From the NCBI GenBank assembly GCA_026224825.1, contig JAMFRO010000026.1, positions 1 to 63,507 on the forward strand: 63,507 nucleotides of DNA. Direction: 5' to 3'. The DNA comes from a bacterium. GTDB lineage: Bacteria; Pseudomonadota; Alphaproteobacteria; Acetobacterales; Acetobacteraceae. This document shows positions 15,651 to 24,966 of the stretch, one piece after another. Each line of letters begins with the position of its first letter. Position 1 is the stretch's first letter. Position numbers and translations under genes: made by a program. A model generated the notes under the pieces. The model worked only from the letters and a program-made list of their open reading frames with translations. It made no database searches and had not been told where the DNA came from.

Positions 15651-18074
15651 TTAGAAATTGGCGCGGAGAGTTAAGCCAGCCGTCAGCGGGTCACTTGGCG
15701 TGCCCGATACAAAACCGTAGCTCGATGCACCGAGTGTCGTGTAGTACCTGACGTTGAACACGTTATTCGCCCAGACGGAAAGGTCATATTTGCCACCGTC
15801 AACCTTCACGCCAACGCGCAGGTTGGTAATGCCATAGCCGTTCTGCCAGGAGTATTGTGAATCGTTGGCTGCCTCGTAGAAACCGGAAGTGTAGGAATAC
15901 TGTGCTATGCTGTAAGCCTCATACTTCTCATTGATGGGATATGAATATTCTCCGGTAAAATTGCCATTCCATTTCGGCGCGAAATAGACCGGGCGGCCGG
16001 TTTCGTTGCACGACGTCGCAGTACCGGTATATTCGACAGGGCATTGGCCGTCGTCATACGACGTATAATAGGCGTTGTTATAGTCCCCATTGGCTGTCAG
16101 CAGCAGTCCATCAACCGGCAGCCAATCCACTTCACCTTCGACACCTTCGGCACGGATACCTTTGATATTCGCCAGGTAGGATTTGGCACCGTTGAGCGGA
16201 GCAATATTAGCCTGGTAGTTGTAGATATTGTCGAAATAAGCGTCCGCATTGACGATCAAGCTATGGTTGAACAGAGCCGCTTTCAAGCCCACTTCCCAAT
16301 CGTCATCCACCACCGGGGCAATTTTCTCGTTCCCCGGCAGCACCGCAGAATTCAGATTGATACCACCAGACTGATAGCCATCGGAGAAATTACCATAGAC
16401 CAGCGTATCCGGCGTGATCTTGTAGCTCAACCCTGCCGTGCCAGAAGTGTTGACCCCGCGGAATTCAGCGTCAACGTTGATGAGCGGCGTAAGCGAGGCC
16501 GGGATTGCTACGCTGGTTGGATTGCCGGCAGTATGTGGTGCAACAGCGAGAAGGTTGTCGTCCGAAACAGGCACTGCCGGATAATCGTTGGTGATCGTGC
16601 CATTCACGGTAGAATTCGCCGTACCGTAACGCCGGTCCTCGGTGAATCGCAAGCCTAGCGTGGCATCCAGTTTGTCGGTCGCATGCCAGGTGCCTTGGCC
16701 AAACAGGGCGGCACTATCCTCCGTGGTGTCAACCTTTTCGTCATACTGAGAGCCGGTGCCGATTTTGTCGAGTGTCTTGCCGCTCAGCGCATTGAAATAG
16801 GCCGCGGCATCCGATCCGTACTGATTGAGAATATAATTATCATGCAGGCGCTGATGGAACAGGAAGGTGCCTACCTGCCAATCCAGCGGCGTGCCGGTGG
16901 GTCCGGCCAGCCGGAATTCCTGACTCAACTGGGTGTCATGCGTCTCCGCCACGTTCACCTGCAGAATATCCAGCGGCGTGCCGTCACTATCCTGCAGCGG
17001 GTTGAAGTTATAGGCCCGCAGCGCGGAGATGGAGGTGAGTTTCAAATCATCGAACGAATAATCCACCTGAGCAGACGTACCATAGGTCGAATTCCTCTGG
17101 TTCTGCGCGGAGTTGATGGATGCGGCATTCTTGCTCGCGGTCGGCGACCAGTTGATATGGTCCGCTTTGGCCACCGTCTCCAGTGCGGCGAGCTCTTTCT
17201 GTGCGGCGGGGGTATTAACGTCGCCGGTGATAACGGAGGTATTCTGGCTATCCCGCTCCTGCCAATAATCCGAACGCAGCGTGATGGTAAGATCCGGAGT
17301 CGGCGTCAACAAAACATCGAAGCGCCCGCCAAGATGGTTGAGGTTGTTCACCGTACCCTGGGCTGTGGAGCCGTTGTTATTCAGCGTCCCATCGCGGTCG
17401 GTATTATACAGCGTCAATCGCACGGCGATTTTGTCATTTACGGGACCCGTTACCGTGGCGCGTTCCTGGGTATAGCCGTGATTTCCTGCCGATACCTCAA
17501 GCGAAGCACCAGGCGTAAAGCTCGGGGGCTCGGTGGTGATGTTCAGGGCGCCAGCCGCAGTATTCTGACCCCATAAGGTACCTTGCGGACCCCGCAACAC
17601 CTCGATCTGCTGAATGTCGATCAGATCCGCCAGCGCCATGCCGGGACGGCCGAGATAAACACCGTCGACATACACGCCGACGGTCGTATCCAGACCATCC
17701 GAAGCCGAATCGACGCCAATGCCGCGAATAGCGATGGATGAGTTGCGCCCGTTGGCGGCATAGCTCACGAGATTCGGGGTGTTATGCTGCACCTGTGCCA
17801 GAGAGGTAATGCCTCTCTCTTGCAGTTGCTGCCCATTGAGTACCGAGATGGCAAGCGGAATTTTCTGTACATTCTCACGCCGATGCCGTGCCGTCACCAC
17901 GATTTCCTTCAGTTGCCCAACCTGCGGTGCCTGCTGCGTACTCGCCGTAGCGGCCAGTGGTGTTTGTTGCGTGCTGGCCTGCGCCCAGGCTGTAGCAGGC
18001 AACGCCGCCAGCGCCGTACCCGCCAGCAAAAGCGCGGCACGCCCGCGCGCGGGCAAGTCCAGTTTCGTCATCAT
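15651..18074 (-). CDS. TonB-dependent outer-membrane receptor
   Basis: An 807-residue receptor. The signal peptide ends around LPATAWAQA. The plug domain starts at QLKEIVVTARHRRENVQKIP (TonB box region) and continues with IRGIGVDSASDGLDTTVGVY and EVLRGPQGTLWGQNTAAGAL. The beta-barrel ends in GLTLRANF with the terminal phenylalanine needed for outer-membrane assembly. There is no STN domain, so it transports without direct sigma signalling. Being embedded among sulfonate importers and desulfonating enzymes, it probably brings bulky or scarce organosulfur compounds through the outer membrane. Siderophore uptake is the main alternative. Confidence 0.9.
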   Translation of the reverse strand: MMTKLDLPARGRAALLLAGTALAALPATAWAQASTQQTPLAATASTQQAPQVGQLKEIVVTARHRRENVQKIPLAISVLNGQQLQERGITSLAQVQHNTPNLVSYAANGRNSSIAIRGIGVDSASDGLDTTVGVYVDGVYLGRPGMALADLIDIQQIEVLRGPQGTLWGQNTAAGALNITTEPPSFTPGASLEVSAGNHGYTQERATVTGPVNDKIAVRLTLYNTDRDGTLNNNGSTAQGTVNNLNHLGGRFDVLLTPTPDLTITLRSDYWQERDSQNTSVITGDVNTPAAQKELAALETVAKADHINWSPTASKNAASINSAQNQRNSTYGTSAQVDYSFDDLKLTSISALRAYNFNPLQDSDGTPLDILQVNVAETHDTQLSQEFRLAGPTGTPLDWQVGTFLFHQRLHDNYILNQYGSDAAAYFNALSGKTLDKIGTGSQYDEKVDTTEDSAALFGQGTWHATDKLDATLGLRFTEDRRYGTANSTVNGTITNDYPAVPVSDDNLLAVAPHTAGNPTSVAIPASLTPLINVDAEFRGVNTSGTAGLSYKITPDTLVYGNFSDGYQSGGINLNSAVLPGNEKIAPVVDDDWEVGLKAALFNHSLIVNADAYFDNIYNYQANIAPLNGAKSYLANIKGIRAEGVEGEVDWLPVDGLLLTANGDYNNAYYTSYDDGQCPVEYTGTATSCNETGRPVYFAPKWNGNFTGEYSYPINEKYEAYSIAQYSYTSGFYEAANDSQYSWQNGYGITNLRVGVKVDGGKYDLSVWANNVFNVRYYTTLGASSYGFVSGTPSDPLTAGLTLRANF

Positions 18075-18417
18075 CTCGTCCTTCGTTGCTAAATGTCGTC
18101 CCAGTTGCGCCGTGTTAGTTTAGGCTCACTTGTTGTTTATGGCGCGCGAACAACAACACCGCCGTGAAGCGAAGCGTTGCGGCATGCGGAAGTGTATTGC
18201 GGCGGCCAAGGGAGCCTCATATTGATGCACGGTTGGAGCAGCCAGATGCGGCCGCGCTGTGGTCTCTGATATTATACATATAAATACAATAGACAATCTA
18301 GGCAATATAAAAAAACGGCCCTCAATCACAAAAAGCACAGATTTTCTGCAAACGATTATTGAAACAAAATTTTCTGCCGCCCTTACGCGAGGCAGCAGAA
18401 AATCTATGCGGGCGTTA
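18075..18417. other. 343-base intergenic region with receptor promoter area
   Basis: No credible gene. The part nearest the receptor start is GC-normal. From about 18260 to 18370 it is strongly AT-rich, with TATA-type stretches that could hold the receptor promoter reading leftwards. The right end carries the terminator of the nitroreductase gene. Confidence 0.6.
18369..18403 (-). terminator. Rho-independent terminator after the nitroreductase gene
   Basis: ATTTTCTGCCGCC (18369-18381) pairs with GGCAGCAGAAAAT (18391-18403): a 13-base stem with one wobble pair and a 9-base loop. In the minus direction it is followed by TTTTGTTTC. It lies 15 bases beyond the stop codon at 18418. Confidence 0.75.
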
Positions 18418-19260
18418 TCAGCGCAAAGCGAAGCCAAGATGGTGCAGCACATCACGCAACACATCGCGTCCACTCAAACTCCCCGCACCGCGCACACGCG
18501 TTCCCGCCTGCTCCGTCCAGTCGCGCTCCGGCAGATTCTGCTCACGCTGGAAGCTGCGAAGATGCTCGTCATAGGCGGCGATTCCGGCACGCTGCCGTTC
18601 ACCCCATTCATATTGTTCCTTGAACAGCACAGCATCCTGTGGCAGGCGCGGCTTCACATCTGCCGGGCGCGCCGGATCAGGGTGCCCTATAGCGAGGCCA
18701 AACAGCGCGAAGACATGCGGCGGCAGACCAAGTTCGGCCGCGACCTCCACCGGGCGGTTGCGGATTCCGCCGATATACACCGCACCAAGCCCCAGCGACT
18801 CCAGCGCGACCACCGCATTTTGTGCTGCGATTGAGGTATCGACAGCGCCAAGCAAGAAACTTTCGAGATAGGTAAGCGCTTCGGCCGGTTCACCGCGCGT
18901 CTCGCCCAGCGCCGTCAGCCGGTGCAAATCAACAAGCCAGAGCAGGAACAAGGGTGCTTCAAGAATATGCTGCTGGTTACCTGCGAAGGCTGCCAGCCGC
19001 GCCTTGCGTTCAGTGTTCTCAACCGCAACAACACTCCATACCTGCAGATTGGAGGAGGAAGAGGCCGATTGCGCTGCCGCCACCAGAATCTCTAACGTGC
19101 CATCGGGCAGCCTGTCTGGCAAATAGGCGCGCACGGAGCGGTGAGCGAGCAGCCCGTCCAGCGTCTCGTTTACCGCGGCAACATCCGGCATATCGCCACG
19201 ATAGCGCTGGCGCAGCCGCTCGGCCGTACTAACCCGTGCCGGCCTAAAAATTTCGTTCAT
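18418..19260 (-). CDS. Nitroreductase-family flavin oxidoreductase (NfsA/FRP-like)
   Basis: A 280-residue FMN-dependent oxidoreductase of the NfsA/flavin reductase P type. The FMN-binding start is LLAHRSVRAYLPDRLPDGTL, followed by AAQSASSSSNLQVWSVVAVE. The central SIAAQNAVVALESLGLGAVY and GGIRNRPVEVAAELGLPPHV are also typical, as is FALFGLAIGHPDPARPADVK near residues 182-201. Members reduce flavins, nitroaromatics or quinones with NADPH. As no SsuE-like reductase is visible, this protein could supply FMNH2 to the two monooxygenases. That is inference. Confidence 0.85.
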   Translation of the reverse strand: MNEIFRPARVSTAERLRQRYRGDMPDVAAVNETLDGLLAHRSVRAYLPDRLPDGTLEILVAAAQSASSSSNLQVWSVVAVENTERKARLAAFAGNQQHILEAPLFLLWLVDLHRLTALGETRGEPAEALTYLESFLLGAVDTSIAAQNAVVALESLGLGAVYIGGIRNRPVEVAAELGLPPHVFALFGLAIGHPDPARPADVKPRLPQDAVLFKEQYEWGERQRAGIAAYDEHLRSFQREQNLPERDWTEQAGTRVRGAGSLSGRDVLRDVLHHLGFALR

Positions 19261-19299
19261 ATATTTGCTCCATTTTGCGTGTCTTTATCGTATCCAACA

Positions 19300-20106
19300 T
19301 CATGGTTTAACGGCAACAGCCACAAGTCGGGCTCGCTCGAAGCGAATCCCCTCCGGCGTTTTCAGCACGTCAAGTTCTGCCTCTATTTCTTGCCGTGCCT
19401 GGCTCCGCAAATCCTCCGGCAGATGGCCCAGAAAATTACCAAAGGAGCTGGCTTGTGAGAATTCAATCGCCGCCGCTGCACTCGGGTGAAAATGAAGATT
19501 TGGAATCACATCAACCTGCTCAACAGTGAATCCGGCACCGGTGAACAGATTTTCGAGTTCATCAGCACTTACATGGCCCGGGCCACCGCTGCGCCCTTCG
19601 GGATGCGCGGAAAACGGCGCGCGTGCCAGCACCTTGGCCTTGATGGCCTGGATAAGATTCGGATGATCCTTGGAGCCCGTAGAAATGCCAAGCCGCCCGC
19701 CGCGCTTCAGCACGCGGAATATCTGCCTCAATGCCTCAGGCTTATCCGAAATCCAATGAAACACCGCATTCAGATAGACGATATCGAACTGCGCCTCGGC
19801 AAAAATGCCTAGATCAAGCGCATCGCCAACAACGAAAGTAAGATTTGCCCTCGCCTTGCGCTTGGCCAATTCAATCCGCAAAGGCAAAGGATCAATGCCC
19901 GTTACATGTCCATCAGCCCCAACCAACCCGGCCACATATTCCGCCAGCAGGCCAGTGCCGGCACCAATATCTAGCACCTGCACGCCCGCGGTCGGGCCCA
20001 GCGTCGCGATCAGCGCCTGTCCCGCCTTGAACTGGCGGTTCTGACTGATCTGTTCATAGCGTTGCGCAAGTTCCGGCGTATCCAGTTCCAGGCTGACATC
20101 AGGCAT
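19300..20106 (-). CDS. Class I SAM-dependent methyltransferase
   Basis: A 268-residue methyltransferase. Motif I is VQVLDIGAGTGLLAEYVAGL (about residues 38-57), motif II acidic end is VTGIDPLPLRIELAKRK, then FVVGDALDLGIFAEAQFDIV and LNAVFHWISDKPEALRQIFR, and GGRLGISTGSKDHPN. It is like UbiE/arsenite-type enzymes in layout, but the arsenite cysteines are absent. It lies between the nitroreductase and an aldo/keto reductase on the same strand. Substrate unknown. Confidence 0.86.
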   Translation of the reverse strand: MPDVSLELDTPELAQRYEQISQNRQFKAGQALIATLGPTAGVQVLDIGAGTGLLAEYVAGLVGADGHVTGIDPLPLRIELAKRKARANLTFVVGDALDLGIFAEAQFDIVYLNAVFHWISDKPEALRQIFRVLKRGGRLGISTGSKDHPNLIQAIKAKVLARAPFSAHPEGRSGGPGHVSADELENLFTGAGFTVEQVDVIPNLHFHPSAAAAIEFSQASSFGNFLGHLPEDLRSQARQEIEAELDVLKTPEGIRFERARLVAVAVKP

Positions 20107-20141
20107 GACTTGTCCTCATCTACATTGGTATCTCGAACGAT

Positions 20142-21074
20142 CTAAAAAGCGTCTATCGCGGCCAGCTCTTCTGCACTCAGCCGCCATTCCAGCGATTTAA
20201 CATTGGCCGCCACCTGCGCAGCGCTGGTCGCCCCAGCGATGACACTGCCAACCAGCCGCTGCGCCGCCAGCCACGCCAGTGCCAAATCCGCCAAGCTATG
20301 GTCCCGCTCCTGCGCAAACAGCGTAAGTTTCTCAACAAGCGTGAAATTCGCATCGGTAAAAAACCGTTCCGCGCGCGGGCCGCCCTGCGCGAACCGTGTC
20401 CCCGCCGGCGGTGCCGCGCCGCGCTGGTATTTACCAGTAAGCAACCCGCCGGCTAACGGCAAATAGGGCAGCAGCCCAAGTCCGGCCGCCTCCAGCGCCG
20501 GCAGCAGCTCCGTCTCGGCCTTGCGGTTGACCAGGCTGTATTCATCCTGCGCTGAAATCAGCCTGGTCAGGCCCAGATAGCGGGTAACCCATTGCGCATC
20601 CGTTACCTGCCAGGCGGCATAATTCGACAGGCCGATATACCGGACCTTGCCGCTCGTCACCAGATGATCCAACGCCCGCAGCGTCTCCTCAATCGGCGTC
20701 TGCGGATCAGGCCGGTGGATCTGATACAGATCGATCCAATCCGTCCGCAGCCGCTTCAAACTGCCTTCCACCGCCTCGATGACATAGCTGCGCGATGCGC
20801 CGAATTTCTGCGCCTCGACATCGAATTTATTCCCGAATTTCGTCGCCAGCACGACGCGGTTACGACGCGCGCCCAGCACTTCCCCAATCGCAGTTTCCGA
20901 ACCACCGCGTCCGCCATAGACATCCGCCGTATCGAACAAATTAATGCCATGATCGAGCGCCGCATCGATCACCTCCCGCGCCTTTTCCAGCGGTATACGC
21001 TGGCCGAAATTATTGGTGCCCAGCCCCGCGACGGAAACCTTCAACCCCGAGCGCCCCAATGTACGAAAACTCAT
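20142..21074 (-). CDS. Aldo/keto reductase (third of three)
   Basis: A 310-residue NADP-dependent aldo/keto reductase. The catalytic residues are in NLFDTADVYGGRGGSETAIG (Asp, Tyr), VLATKFGNKFD (Lys) and LYQIHRPDPQTPIEETL (His). The cofactor-binding end is VIAGATSAAQVAANVKSLEW. It is most like the first copy at 4813, sharing the LPLAGGLLTGKYQRG-type segment. It is followed by the methyltransferase with a 35-base gap. A role in reducing aldehydes from desulfonation is suggested by location only. Confidence 0.88.
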   Translation of the reverse strand: MSFRTLGRSGLKVSVAGLGTNNFGQRIPLEKAREVIDAALDHGINLFDTADVYGGRGGSETAIGEVLGARRNRVVLATKFGNKFDVEAQKFGASRSYVIEAVEGSLKRLRTDWIDLYQIHRPDPQTPIEETLRALDHLVTSGKVRYIGLSNYAAWQVTDAQWVTRYLGLTRLISAQDEYSLVNRKAETELLPALEAAGLGLLPYLPLAGGLLTGKYQRGAAPPAGTRFAQGGPRAERFFTDANFTLVEKLTLFAQERDHSLADLALAWLAAQRLVGSVIAGATSAAQVAANVKSLEWRLSAEELAAIDAF

Positions 21075-21162
21075 AAGTATTCCTTATCCCTCTTCAAAGC
21101 ACCGGCAAGATCTCGGAACACGCACCAGCATACTCCGGGCCTCGCGGTGTAGAAAACGACGT

Positions 21163-22149
21163 TCAACTGATCACGTTGAATAATTCGCCGGCAAGCTGGC
21201 GCGACGTAAACCCATCCGGCCCCACCGGCAGCTCACCGCCCGCCGTGGTGCGATGAACAATGCGCTCATCCTTCAGCAGCTTCCTGTCGATGGGGCCGAC
21301 ATGCGAGGTCGCGCGATTATCCCATTGCACCAGGGTATTTTTCTGCCAGCGCAGCCGCACATGGAATTCCTGCCGCGACGCCAGCTCGGTTTCGAGATAG
21401 CTCAAAATCGCGTCACTTTCTCCCGCCGATACACCGTGAATCGCCTGCACGAAATGCCCCAGCAGCAGTGCTTTGCGGCCTGTGACGGGATGCACCCGCA
21501 CCAGTGGATGCAACGAGGCAAAGGGCCCTTGCTCCCGGTTGTCACGCCGCGGCGCGCGCTCACGGCCCTCGCGGTTGCCATTGGCCGTATGAATCGCCTG
21601 TAGCCCATCAAGAAATTTCTGAAACGATGGCGAGAGACTCTCGTACAGCGCCTCGGTATTAACCCAGAGCGTATCGCCGCCGACCGGGGGAATCTCAATA
21701 CCGCGCAGGAAACTATAGGCCGCCGGATTAGCAACGAAAGTGATATCCGTATGCCAGCCGCGCCCCGGACGATAGCGGCCAACTGGACGCAGCGGCTGCT
21801 CCAGAGTCGGGCCGCGCGAATCATATTCACTATTTGCACTTTGTATCGAATGCACGTTGCTCTTGATCTCATGCAGCTCCAGCCCGTCATCGCTGATCGG
21901 ATGGCCGGGCGTCACGCCGCCGAAGTAGCGGGTATAACGAACCTGCTGCTCATCGGTGATGTCCTGATCGCGGAAAATCAGCACCTTGTATTCATGGATC
22001 GCATCATGCAGCGCGGCAACGGTCGGTGCGTCGAGCTCTTCGCGCAGGTCGATGCCGCTGACCTCGGCGCCGATCACCAGCGTGCTCGGCGAAAAACGGA
22101 GCTCACCTTGGGCGAGCGATTCAGTGGTGGATTTCAGTGCGACTGACAT
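21163..22149 (-). CDS. tauD: TauD/TfdA-family Fe(II)/2-oxoglutarate dioxygenase (copy 1)
   Basis: A 328-residue dioxygenase. The iron-binding triad is H-x-D in RGWHTDITFVANPAAYSFLR plus the distal His in VQWDNRATSHVGPIDR. The 2-oxoglutarate-binding arginine is in DERIVHRTTAGGE. VLIFRDQDITDEQQVRYTRY and GALRPVGRYRPG-type segments are typical of TauD and of alkylsulfatase AtsK. TauD hydroxylates the carbon next to the sulfonate, releasing sulfite and an aldehyde. AtsK does this on sulfate esters, and the sequence does not decide between them. It has its own upstream AT-rich palindrome. Confidence 0.88.
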   Translation of the reverse strand: MSVALKSTTESLAQGELRFSPSTLVIGAEVSGIDLREELDAPTVAALHDAIHEYKVLIFRDQDITDEQQVRYTRYFGGVTPGHPISDDGLELHEIKSNVHSIQSANSEYDSRGPTLEQPLRPVGRYRPGRGWHTDITFVANPAAYSFLRGIEIPPVGGDTLWVNTEALYESLSPSFQKFLDGLQAIHTANGNREGRERAPRRDNREQGPFASLHPLVRVHPVTGRKALLLGHFVQAIHGVSAGESDAILSYLETELASRQEFHVRLRWQKNTLVQWDNRATSHVGPIDRKLLKDERIVHRTTAGGELPVGPDGFTSRQLAGELFNVIS

Positions 22150-22221
22150 TGCGGTCTCTCCTCTTCATGATGGTTCTTCGTCTTGGTTCTTCGTCCAATC
22201 GTCGCGGGCGCTACTAAAATA

Positions 22222-22239
22222 TAATTTCAATCGAAATTA
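22222..22239. promoter_or_regulatory. Perfect AT-rich palindrome upstream of dioxygenase copy 1
   Basis: TAATTTC, 4 bases, GAAATTA. The 7-base arms are a perfect match and sit about 75 bases before the dioxygenase start, in an AT-rich pocket. It is a good candidate operator for a dimeric regulator. Confidence 0.5.
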
Positions 22240-22294
22240 TAGAGATATTGTCGGCGCGGCGCGTTGCCCCGCATTCATGACCACTCCTTAAACA

Positions 22295-23023
22295 TCAGGC
22301 TGCGCGTATTTTCCGACTGTCCTCGACGCCTAGCAATTCGAGCAATTGCGTACGGTACGCGGCGAACGTATCTCCCAGATGAATATTATCCACGGGCAGA
22401 TTGATCTCTACATTGGCGATAATCCGCCCCTGTTCCAGTACCACAACCCGCTCGGCCAGCTCTATGGCTTCATCCACGTCATGCGTCACCATCAGCACGG
22501 CGGGGCCATGCTTGGCCGAGATTTTGCGCAGCAGATGATGCATGCGGATGCGGGTTAAGGCATCAAGCGCGCCAAAAGGTTCGTCGGCCAGGAGAAATGC
22601 CGGCTCTCGCACGATGGCACGCGCCAGCGCCACACGCTGCTGCTCGCCGCCCGAAAGCTCATAGGGCCAGGCCCGGGCGCGTTCTGCCAGCTCCACCTCC
22701 GCCAGCGCCGCCAGCCCTCGCGCCGCGATATTCGGCCCATGCAATCCGAAGGTCACATTGCCCAGCACGCGTTTCCACGGCAGCAACCGCGCATCCTGAA
22801 ACACCAGCGCGAAGTTCTGCGGCACCACCAGCGTGCCGCTTCCCGCCACGTCATGGTCCAAATCAGCCAAAGCGCGGATCAGCGTGCTTTTGCCCGAACC
22901 GCTGCGCCCGATCAGGGCCACAAACTCACCCTGCGCGATTTCAAGATCAACCCCGCGTATCGCCGGCCGGTCGCCAAAATTACGTGCCAGATTGCGGACA
23001 TAAACCGGATAGCTGCTCATCAC
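22295..23023 (-). CDS. ssuB: Sulfonate/taurine-type ABC transporter ATP-binding protein (module 2)
   Basis: A 242-residue ATPase. Walker A is LIGRSGSGKSTLIRALAD, the signature WPYELSGGEQQRVALARAIV, Walker B FLLADEPFGALDALTRIRMH, and the switch His is in VLMVTHDVDEAIELAERVVV. It is a clear paralogue of the module 1 ATPase at 10574. Its start overlaps the permease stop by 4 bases. It is the last gene of a dioxygenase-binding protein-permease-ATPase operon. Confidence 0.9.
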   Translation of the reverse strand: MMSSYPVYVRNLARNFGDRPAIRGVDLEIAQGEFVALIGRSGSGKSTLIRALADLDHDVAGSGTLVVPQNFALVFQDARLLPWKRVLGNVTFGLHGPNIAARGLAALAEVELAERARAWPYELSGGEQQRVALARAIVREPAFLLADEPFGALDALTRIRMHHLLRKISAKHGPAVLMVTHDVDEAIELAERVVVLEQGRIIANVEINLPVDNIHLGDTFAAYRTQLLELLGVEDSRKIRAA

Positions 23024-23880
23024 GCCCCCAATGCCGGCTGCCAGGACAGCACCAGTTTCTGCACCGTGCGGATGATGACATCCGTGGTGACACCCAGCAC
23101 GGCATAAACCACCAGCCCAACAAGCATGACATCGGTCTGCGCGTAGCTGGTCGCTAGGTTGATCATATAGCCGATACCTGATGTGGCATTGACCTGCTCG
23201 ACCACCACCAGCGCCATCCAGCTGCCCATGGACGCAAAGCGTAAGCCAAGCAGAAACCCGGGCAAGGCGCCAGGCAGAATCACATTGATCAGGAAATCGC
23301 CATAGGAAACCCGCAGGCTTTCCGCCAGCTCGACATAGCGCCGGTCGATATTGCGCAGCGCTGTATGCATCTGCAGATAGATCGGCATGAAGCTGGCCAC
23401 GGCGATAATGATGATTTTTTCAGACTCACCAATCCCGAACCACAGCATGAAAAACGGCAGGATCGCATAAAGTGGAATGGAACGTTTCACCTGCACCACG
23501 CCATCCAGCAAATAGCCACCGAATTTCGACAGCCCCGTGATCAGCGCGGCCAGGACCCCGGCCGCCGTACCAAAGGCCAGGCCAGAGAAGGCACGCTCCG
23601 CCGAAACCAATAGATTGGCCTGCAGCCGGCCTTCCTGGAGTAATTGCCAGGATGTTGTCACGGCCACCCAGGGGCCAGGCAATATGCGCGGGTCAATGAA
23701 ACCGCTCTGCGCCCCCCAGCTCCAGAAGATCAGCAGCAGCACCGGCCCGAGCATCAGCCCATAGGGATGACTCTTGCCGACACTCAAGCGCCGCTGGCTG
23801 CGCTGGCGCGAGGGTGCCGCGGTATCCGTGGCGATAGCCAGCTTGGCAACAACAGGAGGAATGGGAGCGATAAAGGTCAC
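23020..23880 (-). CDS. ssuC: Sulfonate/taurine-type ABC transporter permease (module 2)
   Basis: A 286-residue permease with about six membrane segments. The coupling loop is around IDRRYVELAESLRVSYGDFL with LPGALPGFLLGLRFASMGSW. It matches the module 1 permease in order and motif. It follows the binding-protein gene by 36 bases and overlaps the ATPase gene by 4. Confidence 0.89.
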   Translation of the reverse strand: MTFIAPIPPVVAKLAIATDTAAPSRQRSQRRLSVGKSHPYGLMLGPVLLLIFWSWGAQSGFIDPRILPGPWVAVTTSWQLLQEGRLQANLLVSAERAFSGLAFGTAAGVLAALITGLSKFGGYLLDGVVQVKRSIPLYAILPFFMLWFGIGESEKIIIIAVASFMPIYLQMHTALRNIDRRYVELAESLRVSYGDFLINVILPGALPGFLLGLRFASMGSWMALVVVEQVNATSGIGYMINLATSYAQTDVMLVGLVVYAVLGVTTDVIIRTVQKLVLSWQPALGA

Positions 23881-23916
23881 GATGATGACATCCTGTCTGT
23901 TAAGAAAAATCCAGTG

Positions 23917-24966
23917 CTATCCGGGAAGACTGTTAAATCCATTACCCGCGGTCGCCTCGAAGCGGCGGTCGAAAATCGTCGCGGCGTCAAACCGCGGATG
24001 GCTGGTCTGGTCGGCCATGAAATCCGCGGTTTGCTGATAGCTCTTGATAATCGTATCCCAATTCGTCGGGATAACCGGGTTGCCTGTCCACCTTACGATA
24101 TAGGCTGCGTCGTCCGGCGAGAGGCCGAGCGTGTCGATATAATAGGCATTGATCCATTGCTGCCGGTTGAGCTGAATCCAGCGCTGCGCCCGGCCCCAGG
24201 CAAACAAATAAAGCTGGAGTGCCGCCACCTTCGCAGGGTCCTGTAAAGTTTCCGCCCGTGCCCACAGATTGACCGGATTTTGCGGGAGCCCATGCGGCGT
24301 CAGAATCCTCGCGCCATCCTTGCGATATTCATCGAGATAACGCTTTACGGTAATGCCGCCGATCGGTGCCGCATCGACCAGATTGGAGACCAGTGCATTA
24401 AAATACACCTGTCCGGTGGAAGGAAGCTCCACCAGCGTCACGTCCGATTGCTTGAGCCCGGCCAGCACCAGTGTGCGCAGCACCACGGAGCCCTGCATCT
24501 GTCCGGGGCTATAGGCGATCTTTTTGCCGCGCAAATCGGCGAGGGTCTTGATCTGCGCTTTCGGCGCAATGCCATAGACGACTTCCGGCGGATCGGTGTC
24601 TTTTCGCAATGTCACCGCGACAATACGTGGATTGAGCCCGATGAATTGGCACTCAATCGGCGGAATATCATTCCCCGCCGCCAGGTCGAGTGCATTGGCA
24701 TGAAACGCCGCGATCGAGCTCGGGCCGCCGGTGATGTTTACCGTTTCAAGTTGGAAAGGCAATTTATCCAGCTCGCCGGAGAGGCGTAGCGCCAGATCGG
24801 TCGCGGCACCCACCACAAGCCTCGTCTGCGGCGTCAGGGCGCTGGCGTCAGCCCTTGCCACCCGCAGGCTCAACCCGGCGGCAAACGGCGCACAGACCGC
24901 CCCTGCCACCAGCGCCCGGCGAGACAAACGGAAATTCTTTGCACTGCGATCCATATCCCTTGTCAC
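23917..24966 (-). CDS. ssuA: Sulfonate/taurine-type ABC transporter substrate-binding protein (module 2)
   Basis: A 349-residue periplasmic binding protein. The leader KNFRLSRRALVAGAVCAPFA has a twin-arginine look (SRRALVAG) and ends near LSLRVARA. IKTLADLRGKKIAYSPGQMQ (about residues 146-165) is nearly the same as in the module 1 protein, and the C-terminus FDAATIFDRRFEATAGN is also shared. It overlaps the dioxygenase stop by 4 bases. It probably supplies the substrate of that dioxygenase. Confidence 0.88.
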   Translation of the reverse strand: MTRDMDRSAKNFRLSRRALVAGAVCAPFAAGLSLRVARADASALTPQTRLVVGAATDLALRLSGELDKLPFQLETVNITGGPSSIAAFHANALDLAAGNDIPPIECQFIGLNPRIVAVTLRKDTDPPEVVYGIAPKAQIKTLADLRGKKIAYSPGQMQGSVVLRTLVLAGLKQSDVTLVELPSTGQVYFNALVSNLVDAAPIGGITVKRYLDEYRKDGARILTPHGLPQNPVNLWARAETLQDPAKVAALQLYLFAWGRAQRWIQLNRQQWINAYYIDTLGLSPDDAAYIVRWTGNPVIPTNWDTIIKSYQQTADFMADQTSHPRFDAATIFDRRFEATAGNGFNSLPG

